From positions 1 to 37,054 of the forward strand of contig CAYLIP010000024.1 in the NCBI GenBank assembly GCA_964383855.1: DNA of 37,054 bases, written 5' to 3'. How positions within the stretch are numbered: position 1 is the stretch's first letter; each line of letters starts with the position of its first letter. This DNA comes from CAZHAC01 sp964383855 (GTDB lineage Bacteria; Chloroflexota; Dormibacteria; Dormibacterales; Dormibacteraceae). The position numbers were made by a program, and so were the translations under genes. Positions 32,444 through 37,054 of the stretch are shown one piece after another. The notes below the pieces were generated by a model, which was not told the DNA's origin, did not search any database, and saw only the letters and a list, made by a program, of their open reading frames with translations.

Positions 32444-33733
32444 CTACAGCGCCTCGTCGTAGAAGGGGTACTTCGTGAAGATGATCGGCCCCTCCTTGGT
32501 CACGAGCAGGTTCTCCTCCAGGCGGACCGTCTGCTCGAGCCCGGGGTGGCCGGCGAAGGTCTCGGCCGCGAAGTACATCCCCTCCTGCAGCTCGACCGGA
32601 TACTGGAGCGAGTAGGCGCGCGAGATCCACATGCCCTCGTAGAGCGAGAGGCCGATCGAGTGCGCGAACTGCTGAAGCGTCACCGTGCCGTACTCGTCGT
32701 CCGCGTAGACGGGCAGCTTCTCGGCCACGTCGCGAGTCGTGTTGCCCGCCTTCATCATCTCGATGGCGGCGTACATCGACTCGTGGCACTCCTTGTAGAG
32801 GTCCTTCTCGCGCGGGGTCAGCTTGCCGCCGACCTTGAAGCAGCGGACGAAGTCGACGAAGTAGCCGCCGGGGCCGATCGCGTTCTGGTCGACGATCACG
32901 AGGTCGCCGAGCCGGATCGTCTTGTCGGTGTGCCAGCGCCGGTAGGGGCTGGTGTTGCCGCCGGAGGCGACGATGATGTCGTAGACGAAGTCGAAGCCCT
33001 TCTCGTAGAGGTACTCGTTGACCTTGGCCGTGATGTGCGCCTCGGTCACGCCGGGCTTCAGCCACTCGTGCTCGATCTTCCACATCGACGTGTCGCCGAT
33101 CGCCGAGGAGATCTTCAGGCACTCGATCTCGTCCGGGGTCTTGACGACGCGGGCGCCGGACATCGCCGGCCAGGCGCTGACCAGGTTCAGCCCCGCCCGC
33201 TGGAAGGCGGCGGTGGCCGAGGGGTCCATCATGTCGACCCCGATCTTCTCCCTGGTCAGCTTGTGCTCCTCGAGGACCCGGTAGATGGAGCCGACCATGC
33301 GGTCGGCCATCATCGTCTCGGCGGTCTCCGCCCACTTCCAGGTGATGGCGGGCCGGATGTTGCCCTTGAGCCAGGGGGCGTCGATCTTGGCGCACTCCAT
33401 GTCTGAGCCGGCGGTCTCGAAGAGGACCGGGTCGCCGTCCCGAGGGAGGACGCAGTAGCGGATGAAGATGTTGTTCTTCCAGTTCCCCTGGTACACGCTG
33501 GTGATGTAGCGGACGTTCTCGCCGACGAAGCACACAAGCGCTCCCAGGTCGTGCTTCTCCATCATCATCCTGGCCCGGGCCAGGCGATCGCGCCTCAGGC
33601 GGTCGAAGTCGACCCGCGCCTGCCAGTCGGTCCCGGTCGTGCTGTACGCGCGCCGCGGGTCGAACTCATGGGGCTTCTCGAGGAAGGAGAGGTCGAGGCC
33701 CTTGCCGTAGGGCGTCGTCTGGTGCTCCGCCAT
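32444..33733 (-). CDS. M24-family (Xaa-Pro peptidase/creatinase fold) protein 2
   Basis: A 429-aa pita-bread protein, distantly related to the one at 9952-11465; both contain VDFDRLR..RL and GALVCF followed by N(I/V)RYIT. Here the metal positions look intact: Asp in VDQNAIGPGG, Asp in GYFVDFVRCF, His in FAHSIGLSLYEG, Glu in YFAAETF and Glu in RLEENLLV. It may be a true metallohydrolase or an ectoine-hydrolase-like amidase rather than a peptidase. AGGAGG precedes ATG 33733. The leader contains a palindromic candidate operator. Confidence 0.88.
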   Translation of the reverse strand: MAEHQTTPYGKGLDLSFLEKPHEFDPRRAYSTTGTDWQARVDFDRLRRDRLARARMMMEKHDLGALVCFVGENVRYITSVYQGNWKNNIFIRYCVLPRDGDPVLFETAGSDMECAKIDAPWLKGNIRPAITWKWAETAETMMADRMVGSIYRVLEEHKLTREKIGVDMMDPSATAAFQRAGLNLVSAWPAMSGARVVKTPDEIECLKISSAIGDTSMWKIEHEWLKPGVTEAHITAKVNEYLYEKGFDFVYDIIVASGGNTSPYRRWHTDKTIRLGDLVIVDQNAIGPGGYFVDFVRCFKVGGKLTPREKDLYKECHESMYAAIEMMKAGNTTRDVAEKLPVYADDEYGTVTLQQFAHSIGLSLYEGMWISRAYSLQYPVELQEGMYFAAETFAGHPGLEQTVRLEENLLVTKEGPIIFTKYPFYDEAL

Positions 33734-33744
33734 TGATCCTCCTA

Positions 33745-33759
33745 TTCCGGATAGTGGAA
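33745..33759. promoter_or_regulatory. candidate operator upstream of the minus-strand M24 operon
   Basis: TTCCGGATAGTGGAA fits TTCC-N7-GGAA and ends with AGTGGAA, identical to the right half of the palindrome at 34844-34858. It lies just before the ribosome site of the M24 gene (minus strand), in a 93-base intergenic region. Confidence 0.4.
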
Positions 33760-33826
33760 CGCAGTTTCCCGGTCAGAAATGAACTTAGAGGCAGTCTATG
33801 CGATGGCCCGGCGCCCGTCGATCGGC

Positions 33827-34849
33827 CTACCAGACGAGCGCGCCCCGGCCGATCAGCCGGCCCGCGCGCAGGTCGTCGTGGATGGCCAGAACGGAGCCGG
33901 CGCCCTCCTGCCGGCCGACGACGGGCCGCACCGCGCCGCCGGCCACGAGCCCGGCCGCCTCCACCACCTCGGCCCGCGTGGCGTACCGCGAGCCGAGGAT
34001 GGCCAGCTGCCGGAGGACGAGGTCTCGGGGCGCGATCGGGGCGGTGAGGTCGCGAAAGGTGGTGAGCGCGATCAGCCGGCCGCCGAGGTCGAGGGCGCCC
34101 AGGGCCCAGGCCACGCTTTCCGGCCGGCCCAGCAGGTCGACGATCACGTCGGCGCGGCCCCGCCAGGTGGGCGGGAGCCGGATCGAGGCGAAGTCGCTCG
34201 AGTCCGCCACCGCCAGGCGGAGCTGGTCCTCCAGGTAGGCGAGCTTGCGCTGGTCGATGTCGAGGCCGGCGACCTCGGCGCCATACACGCGCGCCACCTG
34301 CACCATGTGGATCCCGACCCCGCCCCCGGCCGCGATCACCGCGACCCGGGCGCCGGGCCGGATGCCGGCCAGGCGCGCAACGTGCACGGGGGTCGCGACC
34401 GCGTCCGGGATGGTCGTCGCGAGCACCGGGTCGAGCCCGTCGGGCAGCGCTATGGCGTTGCGCGCGGGCAGCGTGCAGCGGGGCGCGTAGCCCCCGTCGC
34501 GGTCGACGCCGACGTAGCCGGCCAGCCTTTCGCAGAGGTCCTCGGCCCCCGCCAGGCAGCGCGGGCATTCCCCGCAGAAGAGGTAGAAGTAGGCCGTCAC
34601 CCGCTGCCCGACGCGCTCCGCCGCCACGCCCGCGCCGGTGGCGATGACGCGCCCGACCAGCTCATGTCCGGGCACCCTGGGCAGGTCGGCGGGGTCATCG
34701 CCGAGATCGCCGCGGATGCAGTTCAGGACGGTCAGCCCGACGCCGCAGGCCTCGACCTCGACCAGGACCTCCCCCTCGCGCGGCTCGGGGTCGGGGATCG
34801 CCTCCGAGCGAAGCTCGCCGCCCCACGCGTGAACCCGCAGCCCTTCCAC
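33827..34849 (-). CDS. zinc-dependent medium-chain alcohol dehydrogenase
   Basis: A 340-aa MDR enzyme. The catalytic zinc region has Cys in EACGVGLTVL and GHE in VPGHELVGRV; the structural zinc lobe C-x2-C-x2-C-x7-C (FCGECPRCLAGAEDLC) is complete. The cofactor motif is AAGGGVGIHMVQ followed by acidic LDID, suggesting NAD. The usual Thr/Ser-Asp after the catalytic Cys is replaced by Val-Gly, so the proton relay may differ. GTG 34849 lies within a palindrome and has no ribosome site, while TATCAT lies 8 bases before it: a leaderless transcript is likely (inference). It starts the minus-strand gene series. Confidence 0.88.
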   Translation of the reverse strand: MEGLRVHAWGGELRSEAIPDPEPREGEVLVEVEACGVGLTVLNCIRGDLGDDPADLPRVPGHELVGRVIATGAGVAAERVGQRVTAYFYLFCGECPRCLAGAEDLCERLAGYVGVDRDGGYAPRCTLPARNAIALPDGLDPVLATTIPDAVATPVHVARLAGIRPGARVAVIAAGGGVGIHMVQVARVYGAEVAGLDIDQRKLAYLEDQLRLAVADSSDFASIRLPPTWRGRADVIVDLLGRPESVAWALGALDLGGRLIALTTFRDLTAPIAPRDLVLRQLAILGSRYATRAEVVEAAGLVAGGAVRPVVGRQEGAGSVLAIHDDLRAGRLIGRGALVW

Positions 34850-34888
34850 TCAGTGGAATGATATTTCGGGTCGCGGGACGGAATGTTT
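34844..34888. promoter_or_regulatory. divergent control region with perfect 15-base palindrome
   Basis: TTCCACTCAGTGGAA (34844-34858) is a perfect 7-base inverted repeat around one C. It covers the GTG of the alcohol dehydrogenase gene. ATGATA (34858-34863) reads as TATCAT on the minus strand, a possible -10. CGGAATGTTT (34879-34888) repeats the sequence at 12873 and abuts the TTGACT -35 of the livH2 promoter. Confidence 0.5.
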
Positions 34889-34915
34889 GACTGAGCGCCT
34901 GACCGTGCCTAGGCT
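34887..34915 (+). promoter_or_regulatory. sigma70-like promoter of the second liv operon
   Basis: TTGACT (34887-34892) and TAGGCT (34910-34915) are separated by exactly 17 bases. A start near 34922 would leave a leader of about 33 bases before GTG 34955. This also rules out the longer in-frame start at 34916. Confidence 0.55.
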
Positions 34916-34954
34916 GTGCGCCGAATCAGCCGTCGTCCGAGAACGGGAGTCCAG

Positions 34955-35815
34955 GTGCAGAACTTCATCCAGCAGACGCTGAACGGGATCACCTACGCAG
35001 GCTTGCTGTTCCTGCTCGGCAGTGGCTTCACGCTCATTTTCGGGCTGATGCGGATCGTCAACCTGGCCCACGGCGCCACCTATCTGCTGGGCGGCTACAT
35101 CGGCTTCGAGACGATGAAGTACTCGCACAATTTCGTGCTCGCGCTGGCCGCCGGCGGGATCACGATGGCGGTCTTCGGGATCATCCTCGAGCGCGGCCTG
35201 CTCCGGTCCCTGCGCGGTCAGCCGATCTCCGAGCTGCTGCTGACCATGGGCGTCGCCTTCATCATCGGCGACCTCTGCCTGGCCGTCTTCGGCGGCGACC
35301 CGGTGTCCGTCCGGATGCCCGGCGTGCTCGACCGGTCGAGCCAGCTCGGCCAGATCACCTACCCCAACATGCGGTTCTTCATCCTCGCCGTCGCCGTCGC
35401 CGTCGCCCTGCTGCTCTACTTCGTCATCGGGCGGACACGCGCCGGCGCCATGATCCGAGCCGGCGTCGACGACCGCGAGATGGTTGACGCGCTCGGCATC
35501 CCGATCAAGCGGGTCTTCACCTCCGTCTTCCTCCTCGGCGCCTTCCTGGCCGGGATGACGGGCGTGCTCGGGGCCAGCCTGCTCACGCTCTACCCGGGCG
35601 CCGACTCCGAGATCCTGACCTTCGCGCTGGTGGTCGTGATCGTCGGCGGAATGGGTTCCCTCAAGGGCGCCGTCGTCGGCAGCCTGGTCGTCGGCCTGCT
35701 CGACAACTACGGCAAGGCCTACTTCCCCGAGCTGGCCTACTTCTCGCTCTTCGCGCCCATGGTCCTGATCCTGATCTGGCGTCCGCAGGGGCTGTTCGGG
35801 ACGCGGACCGCCTGA
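34955..35815 (+). CDS. livH: LivH-type ABC permease 2
   Basis: A 286-aa inner-membrane permease. It starts VQNFIQQTLNGITYAGLLFL and has the LivH hallmark GFTLIFGLMRIVNLAHGATYLLGGY. TFALVVVIVGGMGSLKGAVV and RPQGLFGTRTA close it. GTG 34955 is chosen for the CGGGAG site six bases upstream and because the predicted transcript begins before it. Its stop shares one base with the livM2 ATG. It differs enough from permease 1 to suggest a different substrate. Confidence 0.9.
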   Translation: MQNFIQQTLNGITYAGLLFLLGSGFTLIFGLMRIVNLAHGATYLLGGYIGFETMKYSHNFVLALAAGGITMAVFGIILERGLLRSLRGQPISELLLTMGVAFIIGDLCLAVFGGDPVSVRMPGVLDRSSQLGQITYPNMRFFILAVAVAVALLLYFVIGRTRAGAMIRAGVDDREMVDALGIPIKRVFTSVFLLGAFLAGMTGVLGASLLTLYPGADSEILTFALVVVIVGGMGSLKGAVVGSLVVGLLDNYGKAYFPELAYFSLFAPMVLILIWRPQGLFGTRTA

Positions 35816-36855
35816 TGCGTGCGGCGGTCAACTTCCTCAGCCGCCGGGCTCGCTGGACCCGCATCGTCCTGCTCGCGGTGGTCCTGCTCTTCGCGGCCTC
35901 GGTTCCCCAGCTCGGCTCGAGCTTCTACGTGTCGCTCGGGCTCAGCATCCTCTGCTACGGCCTCCTCGCCATGAGCCTGGACGTGATCGCGGGCTACACC
36001 GGGCTGGTGTCGCTCGGCCACGCATCCTTCCTCGGCGTCGGCGCCTACGGGATCGCCTACGGGCTGAAGCAGGGGATGGATCCGGTGGTGGCCATGGGCT
36101 TCGCGATCCTATGCGTGGTGGTCGTGGCCGCCCTCTTCGGGCTGGTCGCGGTCCGCGTCAAGGAGCTGACCTTCGTCATCCTGACGCTTGCCCTCGGCCA
36201 GATCGTGTGGGGCCTCGCCTACCGCTGGGTCAGCATCAGCGGCGGCGACAACGGCCTTCCGGTCGGCGGCCGGCCGGGATTCGGGCCGATCGACCTCACG
36301 GACAACTCGGCCTTCTACTACTTCGTGCTGGCCGTCTTCGCCGTCTGCGCCTTCCTGATGTGGATGCTCGTGCGCTCGCCCTTCGGCCTCTCGCTTCGGG
36401 GCATCCGCGACAACGAGGCGCGGATGCGGACGCTGGGCTACAACGTCGCCCTCCACAAGTACGTCGCCTTCGTCATATCGGCCTTCTTCGGCGGTATCGC
36501 CGGCATCCTCTTCGCCTTCTACAACCTCTACGTCAGCCCGACCATGATCGACTTCGCGCACAACGGCACGATCGTCCAGATGGTGATCGTGGGCGGGCTC
36601 GGCACCCTCTGGGGACCGCTCGTCGGAGCCACCGTGATCGTCCTCCTGCAGCAGCTGGTGAGCATCTACGTCCAGCGCTGGGTGACGGTTCTCGGCGTGC
36701 TCTTCGTGCTCGTGGTGCTCTTTGCGCGGACCGGCCTGTGGGGCGGCATGCTGGGCCTGATCCGGTGGGTCAGCGTCCGTTATGGCGTGCCCACGGCGGC
36801 CCCCGCCGGACGCGTCCAGGACCTCGGCCAGGTGGCCGCGGAGAGCGGTGACTGA
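35815..36855 (+). CDS. livM: LivM-type ABC permease 2
   Basis: A 346-aa permease with about ten hydrophobic segments. LivM signatures are VIAGYTGLVSLGHASFLGVG, SISGGDNGLPVGG and the coupling loop SPFGLSLRGIRDNEARMRTLGYN. The last 30 residues form a hydrophilic tail. The ATG overlaps the livH2 stop, and the gene's end overlaps the GTG of the next ATPase gene by eight bases. Confidence 0.92.
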   Translation: MRAAVNFLSRRARWTRIVLLAVVLLFAASVPQLGSSFYVSLGLSILCYGLLAMSLDVIAGYTGLVSLGHASFLGVGAYGIAYGLKQGMDPVVAMGFAILCVVVVAALFGLVAVRVKELTFVILTLALGQIVWGLAYRWVSISGGDNGLPVGGRPGFGPIDLTDNSAFYYFVLAVFAVCAFLMWMLVRSPFGLSLRGIRDNEARMRTLGYNVALHKYVAFVISAFFGGIAGILFAFYNLYVSPTMIDFAHNGTIVQMVIVGGLGTLWGPLVGATVIVLLQQLVSIYVQRWVTVLGVLFVLVVLFARTGLWGGMLGLIRWVSVRYGVPTAAPAGRVQDLGQVAAESGD

Positions 36856-37054
36856 GGCCGCGGCCGCGGCGCGGCCGGCCGGCGGCGGCGCTTCGGGGGC
36901 GCTCCGGCTGGCCGGCGTGGAGCGCCGGTTCGGCGGCGTCGCCGCGGTCGGCGGCGTGACGCTTGACGTCGCGCCGGGGGCGCGGCACGGGATCATCGGG
37001 CCCAACGGCGCCGGGAAGACGACGCTGTTCAACCTCTTCACCAACCTCTATCGC
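36848..37054 (+). CDS. livG: LivG-type ABC ATPase 2, partial at window edge
   Basis: Only the first 69 codons are present, running off the end. After an Ala/Gly-rich start the protein reads LRLAGVERRFGGVAAVGGVT, then GIIGPNGAGKTTLFNLFTN with Walker A GPNGAGKTT, typical of LivG. GTG 36848 overlaps the livM2 stop by eight bases. The livF partner, and perhaps a binding protein, should lie just beyond the window. Confidence 0.88.
   Translation, partial: MTEAAAAARPAGGGASGALRLAGVERRFGGVAAVGGVTLDVAPGARHGIIGPNGAGKTTLFNLFTNLYR

Overview
This 37 kb window is very GC-rich and densely coded. It uses many GTG and TTG starts and 1-4 base gene overlaps, and carries two probable F420/flavin-type enzyme genes (DUF385 and LLM families). 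That points to a soil-type high-GC lineage such as Actinomycetota, Chloroflexota or Dormibacterota; the sequence alone does not settle which. Two 100-N gaps are each flanked by identical 55-base ends, which suggests a short-read (probably metagenome) assembly built with k = 55. No RNA genes, CRISPR arrays, transposases or phage genes were seen.

Layout. (1) 1-3.9 kb: ordinary accessory genes: a DUF385 protein, an Imm-5-like protein, a large XRE-STAND-TPR regulator and a small ferredoxin-fold protein. (2) 4.0-12.9 kb: a DUF3500 gene, a 2,6-dihydroxypyridine-hydroxylase-like FAD monooxygenase overlapping an orphan molybdopterin (xanthine dehydrogenase family) large subunit, a barbiturase/cyanuric acid hydrolase-type ring-opening amidohydrolase, an M24 'pseudo-peptidase', a 31-codon coupled small ORF, an LLM flavin/F420 oxidoreductase and a cupin. 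(3) 13.0-24.2 kb: a solitary branched-chain-type substrate-binding lipoprotein with its own terminator, a PF04199 cyclase, then a tightly coupled operon: binding protein, livHMGF, all three subunits of a molybdenum hydroxylase, and a second cyclase. (4) 24.2-24.5 kb: a tandem-hairpin repeat array. (5) 24.5-34.8 kb, all minus strand: alcohol dehydrogenase, then M24 protein, 2-hydroxyacid dehydrogenase, SDR, acyl-CoA dehydrogenase, ACMSD-type amidohydrolase, HMGL/isopropylmalate-synthase-like enzyme, two more cyclases and an OFA-type MFS transporter. (6) 34.9 kb to the end: a second livHMG set, cut by the window edge.

Working together (inference): the window reads as a catabolic island for one or more small N-heterocyclic or cyclic-amide compounds. 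Two ABC importers and an MFS carrier would move substrate or product. Molybdenum hydroxylases and a flavin monooxygenase would oxidise the ring. The barbiturase-like enzyme, four cyclase-family hydrolases and two M24 (creatinase/ectoine-hydrolase fold) proteins would open rings or cleave C-N bonds. The ACMSD-like amidohydrolase, acyl-CoA dehydrogenase, SDR, hydroxyacid dehydrogenase and HMGL-like enzyme would process the ring-fission acid. The substrate cannot be named from sequence. A shared palindromic motif (TTCC-N7-GGAA or close) in three intergenic regions suggests a common regulator that is not encoded in the window.
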